From positions 1,116,001 to 1,180,000 of the forward strand of contig NZ_CP139348.1 in NCBI RefSeq assembly GCF_038561965.1: a stretch of 64,000 bases of DNA, written 5' to 3'. The stretch is from Stutzerimonas stutzeri. GTDB lineage: Bacteria; Pseudomonadota; Gammaproteobacteria; Pseudomonadales; Pseudomonadaceae. Positions 25,287 to 34,520 of this stretch are shown in pieces; position 1 is the stretch's first letter; each line of letters begins with the position of its first letter. Under the pieces are notes generated by a model that saw only the letters and a list, made by a program, of their open reading frames with translations, did no database searches and was not told the origin of the DNA. Position numbers and translations under genes: made by a program.

Positions 25287-25970
25287 TCAGCGCTTGCGCT
25301 TTTCGGCGATCCAGATGGTATGACGCGTGCCGCGGTTGCCGTGAGCGAACACCTGCACTTCTTCGGCCTTGAAGCCGGCCTTGGCAAGCTTGTCGGAGAA
25401 AGCCCTGTCGGCGCTGGCCGACCATACGGCGAGCACGCCGGACGGACGCAGCGCGCGGGCACAGGCATTCAGACCGTCCAGTGAATAGAGCCAACTGTTG
25501 CTCTTCTGCGTCAAACCTTCGGGGCCATTATCGACGTCCAGCATGATTGCATCGAAGCCCTGAGGCTGCTGTTGCAGCAACTCCGCGACGTCCTGATTGA
25601 GCACCTCGGCGCGGCTGTCGCGCAGCGGGTGTCCGGACTTCTCGCCGAGCGCACCGCGGTTCCACTCGATCACCCCTGGCACCAATTCGGCTACCAGTAC
25701 CTCGGCGTCCTGTCCGAGGTGGCGCAGGGCGGAGGCGAGGGTGAAGCCCATACCCAGTCCGCCGATCAGGACGCGTGCCTGCGGGCGCGAAGCGATCCGT
25801 TTGCAGGGGATCTCGGCCAACGCGTCTTCCGAACCATGGGTACGCGTGTTCATCAGCTGGTTGCCGTTGCCGCCCTGGATCTTGATGACGAAGTCATCGC
25901 CGTATTCGAACAGGCACAAGGCGCCGCCGGTGGGGATCGCGGCGGTATCCAGAAGTACGAAGCGTTTCAT
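25287..25970 (-). CDS. Spermidine synthase-like methyltransferase-fold protein
   Basis: 227 residues from MKRFVLLDTAAIPTGGALCLFEYGDDFVIKI; an in-frame upstream stretch to 26159 is rejected. The Rossmann class-I core shows 'ARVLIGGLGMGFTLASALRHLGQDAEVLVAELVPGVIEWNR' (~65-105) and 'FDAIMLDVDNGPEGL' (~140), typical of the spermidine/spermine synthase superfamily. The protein is shorter than SpeE and lacks its N-terminal beta domain, so polyamine synthesis is not certain. Convergent with the GIDE gene. Confidence 0.8.
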   Translation of the reverse strand: MKRFVLLDTAAIPTGGALCLFEYGDDFVIKIQGGNGNQLMNTRTHGSEDALAEIPCKRIASRPQARVLIGGLGMGFTLASALRHLGQDAEVLVAELVPGVIEWNRGALGEKSGHPLRDSRAEVLNQDVAELLQQQPQGFDAIMLDVDNGPEGLTQKSNSWLYSLDGLNACARALRPSGVLAVWSASADRAFSDKLAKAGFKAEEVQVFAHGNRGTRHTIWIAEKRKR

Positions 25971-26097
25971 TGAGGGCTCGCCGTAGGCCGTGGATGGCCG
26001 AAAAAGGGCGGAAAGTGTGGACGAAGTCCTCGCGCCTGGCCAGCGTTCGGGCGACTGCCTGGCGTCGAACGGGCAGCTAAGGCTTAGGCTTGCCGGC

Positions 26098-28158
26098 CTA
26101 ACGCAGCTCGGAATTACCCGCCCGATCAAAAGGCGCCGACTGGCGCAGCAGCAGGTCAAGATCAGCGGCCGCCAGCGGCTTGCTGTAGTAGTAGCCCTGG
26201 CCCTCCTGACAGCCCTCGGCGATCAGATAGGCTTCCTGCTCCGGTGTCTCGACACCCTCGGCGATCACCGTCATACCCAGGCTCTTGCCGAGCTGGATGA
26301 TCGCCCGGACGATGGTTGCGCCTTCGTCCTGGCCAATGTCCTGGACGAAGCTCTTGTCGATCTTGATCTTGTCCAGCGGCAGGCTCTTGAGATAGCTGAG
26401 CGAGGAATAACCAGTACCGAAATCATCGATCGCAATCAGCGCACCGGAACGCCGCAGGCTGTGCAGGTTGTTTGCGGCGGCGTCGATGTCCTCCATCAGG
26501 CCTGTCTCGGTCACCTCCAGCTCCAGGGTTTCGGCGGGCAGCTGATGGGTCTGTAGCAGCTCGCCGATCATGGCCGGCAGTTCCGGGTGGCGCAGTTGCA
26601 CCGTGGAGAGATTCACCGCCACACGCAAACCGGTATGTCCTTCGGCATGCCAGCGACGCAATTGGCTGCAGGCCTGGTCAAGTACCCATTTGCCGATCTC
26701 GATGATGCTGCCGTTCTGCTCAGCCAGAGGGATGAACAGATCCGGGGGCACCAGCCTGCCTTGTGGATGTTTCCAGCGAATCAGCGCTTCGACGCCAGTG
26801 ATGCGATTCTGCCGATAGTCCACCTGAGGCTGATAGACCAGATGGAACTCGTCGCGCTTGAGGGCTTCGCTGAGGTCCTTTTCCAGTTCCCGGCGAGCGC
26901 GCATTTCACTGTCGATGCTGGCCACATAGAACTGGTAACGGTTGCGCGAGCGGCTCTTGGCGAGGGTCATGGTCTGCTCGGCTTTCTGCAGCAGCTTCTC
27001 GGTGTTGTCGCCATCCTCCGGATAAAGCGTGATACCGATGGTGGCCCGCAGCCGAATCGGGTCCTGATCGAGATCGATCGGGTTTTCCAGGTCGTCGAGT
27101 AGCGCCTGTGCCAGCTCAGCGGCTTCATACGGTTGCTCGATGCCGCTCAGCACCAGCACGAACTGATCACCACCCAATCGTGCCAGTGCACCGAGTCGGC
27201 CTGCGGAGCCGCGTAAGCGGTCGGCCAGCGCCTTGAGCAGGCAGTCGCCGGTCTGGTAGCTGTACTGCTCGTTGATGCCCTTGAAGTCGTCAAGGCCCAG
27301 GCAGAGCACCGCGACGCGCCGCTGCAAACGGCGCGCCTCGTCGAGGATATGGTCGAGCTGGTGTTGGAGCTGCTGTCGGTTGGGTAATCCGGTCAGCGAG
27401 TCGTACTGGGTCATCCGATGCAGGCTGCTTTCAGCTTCCAGACGCAGATGCATGTTGTGTTCGATAGAGGCGAGCAGCCCGTTGGCCGTTTCCACCCAAA
27501 GGCCCAGTTCGTTGCGCTCGTGACCTCTGATCATCGGCAGCTTGTGCTCGCCGGGGCGGTCCGGGTTGATCTGCGCCAGGTGCTCGATGAGCTTGGTCAG
27601 CGGCCGGGTCAGCAGCCACTGGTAGATCAGAAAGAGCACAAAGCCCAAGGTAAGCGCGCGCAGGATGCCGACGATGAAGATCACGATGGAGTCGTTGACG
27701 AAATCCTGGCCATATTGGGCCGTGTCCAGGGTGATGCGCAGCTCGCCGTAATATTCGTTGTAGGGCGGTTTGCCGATGAGCGGGATCGAGAACTGCCGGT
27801 CGCGGTGGAGGATCGGGTCGGTCAGCCAGCGGGTCGGCAGATCGATAGGCGGTCTGATCTTCAGCGCCAGCATGCCTTCGTCCGGATGGCCGATGGATGC
27901 CATGCGAATCGACTCGTGCTGGAAGAGCCCTTCCATCACCTGCGCGCCCATCTCGCGGTCGAGGCTGTAGATCGCCTGAGTAGAAGGGTCGCGAGTCATG
28001 CGCAGGATACGTTGGGCGTCGGCCTCGATCAGCTGGCGCGTCTTGTATGCGCCGAAGATGATCTGCGCGCAGCTGAGCACCAGCCCTACCGCCAGCGCTG
28101 ATAGCAGGACGACACGCAGGAGCTTACGCGACAGGCTATTGCGCATTTCCAGCTTCAA
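26098..28158 (-). CDS. bifA: c-di-GMP phosphodiesterase BifA
   Basis: 686 residues, within one residue of the length I recall for P. aeruginosa BifA (PA4367), with the same neighbour sodB. Membrane helix ~14-36, periplasmic region ~37-155, second helix ~157-181, HAMP-like linker, degenerate GGDEF domain whose signature is GGDQF (329-333), then an EAL domain (EAL at 457-459; 'NLSTVQ', 'EVTETG', 'DDFGTGYSSL', 'AEGVET' all present). Hydrolyses c-di-GMP and so favours motility over biofilm. Catalytic EAL residues look intact. Confidence 0.92.
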   Translation of the reverse strand: MKLEMRNSLSRKLLRVVLLSALAVGLVLSCAQIIFGAYKTRQLIEADAQRILRMTRDPSTQAIYSLDREMGAQVMEGLFQHESIRMASIGHPDEGMLALKIRPPIDLPTRWLTDPILHRDRQFSIPLIGKPPYNEYYGELRITLDTAQYGQDFVNDSIVIFIVGILRALTLGFVLFLIYQWLLTRPLTKLIEHLAQINPDRPGEHKLPMIRGHERNELGLWVETANGLLASIEHNMHLRLEAESSLHRMTQYDSLTGLPNRQQLQHQLDHILDEARRLQRRVAVLCLGLDDFKGINEQYSYQTGDCLLKALADRLRGSAGRLGALARLGGDQFVLVLSGIEQPYEAAELAQALLDDLENPIDLDQDPIRLRATIGITLYPEDGDNTEKLLQKAEQTMTLAKSRSRNRYQFYVASIDSEMRARRELEKDLSEALKRDEFHLVYQPQVDYRQNRITGVEALIRWKHPQGRLVPPDLFIPLAEQNGSIIEIGKWVLDQACSQLRRWHAEGHTGLRVAVNLSTVQLRHPELPAMIGELLQTHQLPAETLELEVTETGLMEDIDAAANNLHSLRRSGALIAIDDFGTGYSSLSYLKSLPLDKIKIDKSFVQDIGQDEGATIVRAIIQLGKSLGMTVIAEGVETPEQEAYLIAEGCQEGQGYYYSKPLAAADLDLLLRQSAPFDRAGNSELR

Positions 28159-28405
28159 ATGAAGGTCCTTTTCCGTGCCGACGCTCGGTTGCGGAAGTAT
28201 TGTTAGTCATTCGGCAGTCGTCAAAGGGCTGATTAACACCAGGGAGGACAGCAGCTCCGACTGTGCCGGCAGTACGTCATAGGATGCAAGTACAACGAAG
28301 CAATCCTAAGGAAACATTGCGCGCCGAATACCGCTAACGTAAGGCGATGTATATTTCTTGGCCTGCATTTGTATAGCGGCAGGCAAGGCCGAAGCCTTAA
28401 ATGAA

Positions 28406-28430
28406 AATGCCCGCATTGAGTGCGGGCATT
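28406..28430 (-). terminator. Terminator of sodB
   Basis: AATGCCCGCA-loop-TGCGGGCATT, 10-bp stem, followed in the minus-strand direction by a T-rich run (TTTCATTT). It lies 23 bp past the sodB stop. Confidence 0.8.
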
Positions 28431-28452
28431 TCCATGACGCTGGTTCAGTGAC

Positions 28453-29034
28453 TCAGCCTGCGAAGTTCTTCGCGACGAAGTCCCAGTTGACCAGGTTCCA
28501 GAACGCTTCGACAAATTTCGGACGGGCGTTGCGGTAGTCGATGTAGTAGGCATGCTCCCAGACGTCGCAGGTCAGCAGCGGCTTGTCGCCTGCAGTCATC
28601 GGGTTGCCGGCGCCGATAGTGCTCGCCAGGCCCAGGCTACCGTCGGACTTCTTGACCAGCCAGGCCCAGCCGGAGCCGAAGGTGCCGATGGCGGTCTTGG
28701 TGAACTCTTCCTTGAACTTGTCGAAGGAGCCGAAGGAGGCGTTGATGGCATCAGCCAGCGCGCCGGTCGGCTGGCCACCAGCGTTTTGTGCCAGGCAGTT
28801 CCAGAAGAAGGTGTGGTTCCAGACCTGAGCGGCGTTGTTGAAGATTCCGCCGGAAGAGGTCTTGATGATGCTTTCCAGGTCCTTGCCTTCGAACTCGGTG
28901 CCCGGGATCAGGTTGTTCAGGTTGGTCACGTAAGCAGCGTGGTGCTTGTCGTGGTGGAACTCGAGCGTCTCGGCGGACATGTGCGGCTCGAGAGCATTTT
29001 TTTTGTACGGCAGCGGCGGCAATTCGAAAGCCAT
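28453..29034 (-). CDS. sodB: Iron superoxide dismutase
   Basis: 193 residues, full length. MAFELPPLPYKKNALEPHMSAETLEFHHDKHHAAYVTNLN includes metal ligand His27 and the second-shell His/Tyr pair. 'AQVWNHTFFWNCLA' holds ligand His ~74, and 'DVWEHAYYIDYRNARPKFVEAFW' holds ligand Asp ~157 and His ~161. The 'FGSGWAWLV' segment and SodB-like length support the iron form. Cytoplasmic superoxide removal. Good GGAGAT ribosome site. Confidence 0.96.
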   Translation of the reverse strand: MAFELPPLPYKKNALEPHMSAETLEFHHDKHHAAYVTNLNNLIPGTEFEGKDLESIIKTSSGGIFNNAAQVWNHTFFWNCLAQNAGGQPTGALADAINASFGSFDKFKEEFTKTAIGTFGSGWAWLVKKSDGSLGLASTIGAGNPMTAGDKPLLTCDVWEHAYYIDYRNARPKFVEAFWNLVNWDFVAKNFAG

Positions 29035-29435
29035 GATGTATCTCCTACTCAGGTGTCGAGGATTGATGCGGCCAGCTGGAAGGAACGTACGAGGCGGTGC
29101 CGGCGATGCCGGTCAGCAGGCGCGAAATACGCGTCCCGCCCAGACCTCGGTAGTACCCTTCGCTCGCTACATGCTTGCGCAATCTCTGGCCGTTCACGGT
29201 CGGCCGAACAGACAGACTGAAGCCTTCCGCTCCATGTCTGCGAGCCAGCGATCATAGCACCCGACCTGCGGCAAAACCACGCGGCAACTGTATGGAATAT
29301 AGGTTCCAGAGGGGTTGCCGGGACAATGCATCGGTTGCGAATGACTGGCTGCGCCTTGCGTGGACCGCGCCGCCGGCTGTGGCGTTCCTTTCGATCTGCT
29401 AATTGGCCCGCGGTGGGATGTCGCGTGCAAAGGCG
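29035..29435. other. Intergenic stretch between sodB and argO, no gene seen
   Basis: About 400 bp. Its right-hand end lies downstream of argO and its left-hand part must carry the sodB promoter. I found no convincing ORF, tRNA, terminator hairpin or known operator; short open frames here lack ribosome sites. Confidence 0.5.
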
Positions 29436-30044
29436 TCAGCCAGCGAATGCCAGCTGCGCGGCAATCGCAAACATCATGGCCGCGACACCGAGGTCGATCA
29501 GGCGCCAGGTCAGCGGACGGGCCAGCCAGGGCGCAAGCCAGGCTCCGCCGAGCGCGAGAGTCATGAACCACAGCGTCGAGGCGCTAGCGGCACCCAATGT
29601 ATAGGCGCCCGGCTCGGGCTGTTGTGCGCCGAGTGATCCGATCAGCACTACGGTATCGAGATAGACGTGCGGGTTGAGCAGGGTAACGGCCAGCGCGGCC
29701 AGCAATACCGCGCGCAGCGGACGCGGTTGCGCGTCGGCGCTGCGCAAGCTTCGCGGCTTGGCCGCCCGGCGCAGCGCGAGCGTGCCGTACCAGACGAGGA
29801 AAGCCACGCCGCCCCAGCGGGTGACTTCCAGCAGCAGCGGATTGCTCGCCAGTACCGCCGCCAGGCCGAACACGCCGACACTGACCAGCAATACGTCACA
29901 GACAATGCACAGCGCCGCCACTGGAAGATGATGTTCCCGGCGCAAGCTCTGCGCGAGCACGAAGGCGTTCTGCGCGCCGATGGCCATGATCAGGCCGGCG
30001 GCCACCAGTAAACCGTTGATATAGCTTTGCCAGATCGCATTCAT
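29436..30044 (-). CDS. argO: LysE/ArgO family amino-acid exporter
   Basis: 202 residues, about six membrane helices. MNAIWQSYINGLLVAAGLIMAIGAQNAFVLAQSLRREHHL carries the LysE-family 'GAQNAFVL' signature, and 'LNPHVYLDTVVLIGSLG' (~120) is the second conserved block. Exports basic amino acids (arginine, possibly lysine or canavanine) from the cytoplasm. It is divergent, with a 92-bp gap, from the ArgP-type regulator that normally activates it. Confidence 0.92.
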   Translation of the reverse strand: MNAIWQSYINGLLVAAGLIMAIGAQNAFVLAQSLRREHHLPVAALCIVCDVLLVSVGVFGLAAVLASNPLLLEVTRWGGVAFLVWYGTLALRRAAKPRSLRSADAQPRPLRAVLLAALAVTLLNPHVYLDTVVLIGSLGAQQPEPGAYTLGAASASTLWFMTLALGGAWLAPWLARPLTWRLIDLGVAAMMFAIAAQLAFAG

Positions 30045-30136
30045 AACCTACGCCTCTTTCGTTTTCTGCTGGCGAGTCTGCTAAGTGGCGAGCTATAAGA
30101 GAAACAAATTATGGTCAGGTGGCATTAGGAAATCTG

Positions 30137-31027
30137 ATGTTCGATTACAAGTTGCTCGCCGCGCTTGCCGCAGTCGTGGAGCAAGCCGGCTTCGAGCGTG
30201 CTGCACAGGCGTTGGGGCTTTCGCAGTCGGCCATATCGCAGCGAATCAAGCTGCTCGAAGCGCGCGTTGGTCAGCCGGTGCTGTTGCGTGATAGTCCACC
30301 CAGGCCGACCGAGCTAGGCCAGCGCCTGCTCAATCACGTGCAGCAGGTGCGGCTGCTCGAGCGTGATCTGCAAGGGCAGGTTCCGGCACTGGACGAGAAC
30401 CGGTTGCCGGAGCGATTACGGATCGCCTTGAATGCCGACAGCCTGGCGACATGGTGGGCCGGGGCGGTGGCGCCGTTTTGCGCCGAGCATCGGGTTTTGC
30501 TCGACCACGTAGTGGAAGACCAAGCCGTCGGGCTCAAACGGATGCGCGCCGGGGAGGTTGCCGCCTGCGTCTGCGCTGCGGAGCGCCCATTGGCGGGTGC
30601 GCGTAGCCAGTTTCTCGGTGCAATGCGCTATCGCGCACTAGCCAGTCCGGCGTTTGTCAGTAGGCATTTCAAACAGCCGGCAGCGCCCGGTGACCTCGCG
30701 CGCGTGCCGGCTGTGGTCTTCGGCCCGGACGACCAGCTGCAACATCGCTACATGGCGGCAGTTGGCGGCGGCGAGGCATTCATCCACCACTTGTGCCCGT
30801 CTTCCGAGGGGTTCGTGCGTCTGCTGCTGAGTGGGCTGGGTTGGGGATTGGTGCCGGAGTTGCAGGTGCGTGGCGAACTTGCGCGCGGGGAATTGGTCGA
30901 TGTGCTGTCCGGACCGCCGATCGACGTGCCGTTGTACTGGCACCACTGGCGCAATGGCGGGCAATTACTCGACGAATTGACTCGGCACCTGGTGCGTTGC
31001 GCCAGTGGTTGGTTGCTGGTCGATTGA
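30137..31027 (+). CDS. argP: LysR-type regulator ArgP (IciA)
   Basis: 296 residues from MFDYKLLAALAAVVEQAGFERAAQALGLSQSAISQRIKLLE; TTAGGAAAT just upstream of this ATG fits a ribosome site better than the GTG six codons earlier. N-terminal winged helix-turn-helix (about 1-60), then a LysR effector domain. In enterobacteria ArgP activates argO with arginine and represses with lysine. The divergent arrangement with argO supports the same job here. Confidence 0.9.
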   Translation: MFDYKLLAALAAVVEQAGFERAAQALGLSQSAISQRIKLLEARVGQPVLLRDSPPRPTELGQRLLNHVQQVRLLERDLQGQVPALDENRLPERLRIALNADSLATWWAGAVAPFCAEHRVLLDHVVEDQAVGLKRMRAGEVAACVCAAERPLAGARSQFLGAMRYRALASPAFVSRHFKQPAAPGDLARVPAVVFGPDDQLQHRYMAAVGGGEAFIHHLCPSSEGFVRLLLSGLGWGLVPELQVRGELARGELVDVLSGPPIDVPLYWHHWRNGGQLLDELTRHLVRCASGWLLVD

Positions 31028-31032
31028 CAGGC

Positions 31033-31302
31033 TCAGGCGAGAACTCGCTGGCCTCGATAGATGCGCACCTTGGTGTTGCTTGAGCTGGACGATGGGCGCG
31101 GCACGGGCGGCGGCAACTGGTCGCTGAAGACGGCGAGCTGGCGGCCGAGTTCGCGGGTCAGCTCGTCATTCGAGTGCATGCACCCGGTAAGCATGGCCGA
31201 TACCGCATCCGGTTGGTTGAGATGGATGTCGAGTTGCTGCTCATCGCGAAGTCTGCGTCGCAGGCTGCGCATGCAGTCGATAACCGCTTTGTTCAGCTCC
31301 AT
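31033..31302 (-). CDS. Small hypothetical protein
   Basis: 89 residues from MELNKAVIDCMRSLRRRLRDEQQLDIHLNQPDAVSAML, chosen because GAGGAAA lies 6 bp before this ATG (a longer frame extends to 31338). Mostly helical first half, then a Pro/Ser-rich segment and a short basic C-terminus ('KVRIYRGQRVLA'). No domain recognised. Convergent with argP, 5 bp between stops. Confidence 0.65.
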   Translation of the reverse strand: MELNKAVIDCMRSLRRRLRDEQQLDIHLNQPDAVSAMLTGCMHSNDELTRELGRQLAVFSDQLPPPVPRPSSSSSNTKVRIYRGQRVLA

Positions 31303-31338
31303 GCTGTGTTTCCTCGTGATTGCCCTAAGGCCCGACAT

Positions 31339-31659
31339 CCGTGTCGGAAGTGTCTATCCGCTGGCATGAGAGGCATAGCAAGCCGCGTACCAAGTTGCGC
31401 TGATACTTTTTGAAAGCCACTGCAGGCAAGTGCAGGGCGCAGCTGGTGAGGCTTGCAGGATTTGCGTCATGTCTCGCGCTCGCTGCGTAGGTGTCTCACC
31501 GTCAGGCGATCTGGGTTTCGGTGCACTGTGATGCGTTTCACAAGCAGCGCGATGCCCTACCGCGGTGCATCTAGTCGGCAGAGGCGCCATCGCTGATGGC
31601 TGCTTCCCGAATCGTTATACTGCGCGCTGTTTTTCGCTTCGCGCCATTGAAGGTACCCC
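31339..31659. other. Intergenic stretch upstream of the coiled-coil gene
   Basis: About 320 bp without a gene. It contains the CRP/Vfr-type palindrome at 31527-31542 and a -10-like TTATAC near 31614 ('GAATCGTTATACTGCGCGC', the same context as the TATAAT upstream of yajQ). Nothing else recognised. Confidence 0.5.
31527..31542 (+). promoter_or_regulatory. CRP/Vfr-type palindrome TGTGA-N6-TCACA
   Basis: TGTGATGCGTTTCACA is a perfect match to the CRP core (TGTGA, 6 bp, TCACA). It lies 118 bp upstream of the coiled-coil gene start and about 70 bp before the -10-like TTATAC. Vfr of Pseudomonas recognises CRP-like sites. Confidence 0.55.
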
Positions 31660-32559
31660 ATGCGCAACGATGCTCACGACGAACTGGACAACATCCCCAG
31701 CCTGACCACAGGCCGTGATCGCGTGGAGCCCTATCCGGCGCCGGATCTCGAGCCGATGCGGCGACCCGCGGCCGAACCTCCCGATGACGGTCGCTCGCGA
31801 CAAAAGCGCCGCGCGAGCGGCGGCGGCAGCAAAGCGAGTACGGCTCCGCTGTGGGTCGTGGTGCTGGCCTTGCTGATCAGCCTCGGCGCGCTTGGCTGGT
31901 GGAGCTATCAGAAGATCGCCATGCTGGAAATGCAGTTGGTTGCCACTCAGGAGAGCTTCGCCCGCATCAGCGAAGATGCCGCGGGGCGGTTGCAGGACAT
32001 TTCCGGCAAGGTCGTCGCGACCGAGTCCAACGTGACCACTGAAAGCGAGGCGGTGAAGCTGCGCATCAAGCAGCTTGAGCAACAGACCGTGGAACTCGGT
32101 CGCAAGCAGCAGGCCTTCGCCACCGAGCAGCAAAGCCTGGCCGGCCGGCAGGGCAATCAGGATCAGCGCCTGGAAGAGCAGGGCAAGCGCTTCGAGCGTC
32201 TGGGTACCGATCTTCAGGCTCAACAAGGCACCACCGCGACATTGACGGAAACCGTCAACACGCTGGGCAGCGAGCAGGCATCATTGAAGTCGACATTGAA
32301 CGAGCAAGCCAAGCTGGCCGGTCGGCTCGATGCTCTGAGCAAGGATGTGGCCGCGCTGAAGCAGGGCGGCAATCAGAATCAGGCGATCAGCCGTCTGGAG
32401 CAGGACATCATGGTATTGCGCAGCCAACTGGACAACCGTCCGGCACCGAGCGCTACCAACACGGCGGAGTTCGACTCCTTCCGCGCCCAGGTCACCCGTA
32501 CCATCAATGCCATGCAGAGCCAGATCGCCAACCTGCAAGGGCAGATTGACGGTCGCTGA
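31660..32559 (+). CDS. Single-pass membrane coiled-coil protein
   Basis: 299 residues. A polar, Pro-rich cytoplasmic N-terminus (~1-62), one membrane helix ('APLWVVVLALLISLGALGWWSYQKIAML', ~63-88), then ~200 residues rich in Gln/Glu/Leu with strong heptad character ('LRIKQLEQQTVELGRKQQAFATEQQSL', 'RLDALSKDVAALKQGG', 'MQSQIANLQGQI'). A periplasmic coiled coil is inferred. Some annotations call such proteins 'chromosome segregation ATPase-like', but no ATPase motif is present. Function unknown. Confidence 0.8.
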   Translation: MRNDAHDELDNIPSLTTGRDRVEPYPAPDLEPMRRPAAEPPDDGRSRQKRRASGGGSKASTAPLWVVVLALLISLGALGWWSYQKIAMLEMQLVATQESFARISEDAAGRLQDISGKVVATESNVTTESEAVKLRIKQLEQQTVELGRKQQAFATEQQSLAGRQGNQDQRLEEQGKRFERLGTDLQAQQGTTATLTETVNTLGSEQASLKSTLNEQAKLAGRLDALSKDVAALKQGGNQNQAISRLEQDIMVLRSQLDNRPAPSATNTAEFDSFRAQVTRTINAMQSQIANLQGQIDGR

Positions 32560-32574
32560 CTCGGAAGTTCGCCA

Positions 32575-32596
32575 CCGCCGCGCCTATTCGCGGCGG
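32575..32596. terminator. Hairpin between convergent coiled-coil and esterase genes
   Basis: CCGCCGCG-CCTATT-CGCGGCGG, perfect 8-bp stem, no T-tract; lies in the 59-bp gap between converging stops. Confidence 0.5.
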
Positions 32597-32618
32597 CGGC
32601 ATCTCCCCGCGTAGCTGC

Positions 32619-34520
32619 TTACAAGTCCCAGGCCAGTGATAACCCCAGCCCGTGGTCGCGGTTGTCGTTGCCCCGGTAGTGGTAGTTGGCGCGCAACGAC
32701 AGACCTGGCGTCAAACGGTGCGCCAGGCCAAGGCTGAAGCGCGTCTGGTCGCCGGTCGGTACCGCACCCGGCAGCTCGAAGGTGTTGCCCGGTACGCTGT
32801 TCAGCGACATGCGCAGATCTTGGCGATCCTCGTCCTCACGTTCCACCTCCCGCGCCACTTCGCCGAACAGCCGCGTGCGCTCGGTTAGGGCGTAGTCGCC
32901 GAACAGTCCGAGCGAAAGACGCAGCGATTTCAACTCCTGATCGTGATAGCTCAGCGCGGTCGACCGTGTCCCTTTTTCGCTGTAGCCGTCGACCTCGATC
33001 TTTTGGTAGCTCGCGCCTATGAACGGGCCGAACTGCAGCTGGTCACCGGGCTGCATGAGGTTGAAGCCAGCCTTGGCCGCGGCTCCCCAGAGCGTACCTT
33101 CGGTGTCCCCCTTTTCCGCTCGCTCGGTGATGCCCAAGGCAAAGGTCCGCTTCAGATCGTGGTAATCGAGGTAACCGACGCTAAGGCTGAAGTCGGCGAA
33201 CAGGCGCTGCTGCTCGTAGCGCGCAAAAGCCGTGGCGAGGTAGCTGCGCATGTCGTAGTCCGAGTCGTTTCTTCCCAGTTCCAGGGAGTTTTCCGCCAGA
33301 CCCAGGCTGACTCCGCCCAGCCAGGCATCGCTCAGGCGCTGGGTAACACCCACCGACACGCTCAGCCCGTGGCCGTCTCCGCCACCGTAACCGTCGTACT
33401 CAGGCCGGTTGTAACCACCCTGGACGAAAGTGCGCCATGCACCGACCGCCTGCCAGTTGCCACGCTGGGCTGACAGCTCGTTGTCCAGTTGCTGCAAGTG
33501 AGCGCGCAGTGCGGACCGGCCCATTTCTGGCAGCAGCGAGATTTCCCACGGGGCGGCGATGATCGAGTAGAGGTAATCGGCGCTGATCTGGTGAACGGCG
33601 GTGGTCGGATGGACGCCATCATTGAACATCAGGCGATTAGGGTCCGGGGCGGTGCCGCCAAGGCCGTAGGTCGGGTCAGGCAGGCAAGGGGTAGAAGATG
33701 AAGAATCGAAGCAAACAGCGGTTTGTGCCACGTTCGGGTCAAAACCGAATGCGGCAAGGTCAGCGCGAACTTCCGACAAGAGCAGGCGGTTATTCACCAG
33801 CACATAGTTGCCGCCCTGGGCTTGCAGGCGGCTCGCCAGCTCCGTATTGAAGTCTGTAGTCAGATCATTCCAAATATCGGTCACGTTATTAAGTGTGCCA
33901 AGCGGCGTGCTGCCGACATCGGGCAGATCGGAGACGATGATGTAGCGGGCCCCGGCTGCCTGCAGAGCTCTGACGCCCTCGGCCAAGTCGCTCGCTGCCA
34001 AGAGCATGTCTCGCCCCTGGAAAATGTCATTGCCGCCGCCGTTCAGGTAGTACAGCGCGTTACTGTCGACTCGCGGATATTCCCGCAGATAACCAAGGCG
34101 GGTGCGGGAGAGGCCGTTGATTGAGACAGTCGAATCGCCGGTTATCGAGTCGAGGATCTGATCTGTGCGATAGCCACCAACGGCATAGTTGGTGCCGTCC
34201 GGATTGCCTGTGAGTATTGCCGGTAACAGCGGCGTGGAAGGCAGCGATTGAAGGCCGAGCATGCTGGCCAATCGTTGTGTGCCAACCTCGCCGATATATT
34301 CGCCCGCACCATACGTAGGGCCGGTGCGGTTGGTGAAGCGTAATCCGCCGGTGGGGTTGCCGCCGAGTGTCGGACTTTGCAGGTCGGGAAAGTTGCCGGC
34401 GTCGCTCAACGAGTCGCCGAACACAACGAACTGGCTGAACGGTCCGCTATTGGCGGTGGCCGTACCGGTCGTACAGGTGAGCAGAATGATTGCCGCAAGC
34501 GGTTTGAGAACGCTCTGCAC
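32619..34520 (-). CDS. estA: Autotransporter GDSL esterase EstA
   Basis: 633 residues from GTG with AAGGAGA 7 bp upstream. Signal peptide about 1-23 (LLTCTTGTATA). GDSL passenger domain: catalytic Ser in 'VVFGDSLSDAGNFPD' (~35), block III 'NGGGNDIFQG' (~165), Asp/His pair in 'NDGVHPTTAVH' (~295). The C-terminal ~260 residues form an autotransporter barrel ending 'GLGLSLAWDL'. Anchored in the outer membrane with the esterase outside; in P. aeruginosa EstA affects rhamnolipid output, motility and biofilm. Confidence 0.93.
   Translation of the reverse strand: MQSVLKPLAAIILLTCTTGTATANSGPFSQFVVFGDSLSDAGNFPDLQSPTLGGNPTGGLRFTNRTGPTYGAGEYIGEVGTQRLASMLGLQSLPSTPLLPAILTGNPDGTNYAVGGYRTDQILDSITGDSTVSINGLSRTRLGYLREYPRVDSNALYYLNGGGNDIFQGRDMLLAASDLAEGVRALQAAGARYIIVSDLPDVGSTPLGTLNNVTDIWNDLTTDFNTELASRLQAQGGNYVLVNNRLLLSEVRADLAAFGFDPNVAQTAVCFDSSSSTPCLPDPTYGLGGTAPDPNRLMFNDGVHPTTAVHQISADYLYSIIAAPWEISLLPEMGRSALRAHLQQLDNELSAQRGNWQAVGAWRTFVQGGYNRPEYDGYGGGDGHGLSVSVGVTQRLSDAWLGGVSLGLAENSLELGRNDSDYDMRSYLATAFARYEQQRLFADFSLSVGYLDYHDLKRTFALGITERAEKGDTEGTLWGAAAKAGFNLMQPGDQLQFGPFIGASYQKIEVDGYSEKGTRSTALSYHDQELKSLRLSLGLFGDYALTERTRLFGEVAREVEREDEDRQDLRMSLNSVPGNTFELPGAVPTGDQTRFSLGLAHRLTPGLSLRANYHYRGNDNRDHGLGLSLAWDL

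Noticed and set aside
29035..29435. Possible RNA gene or small ORF between sodB and argO
   Set aside because: No cloverleaf, no terminator, no ORF with ribosome site; left as unexplained intergenic DNA.
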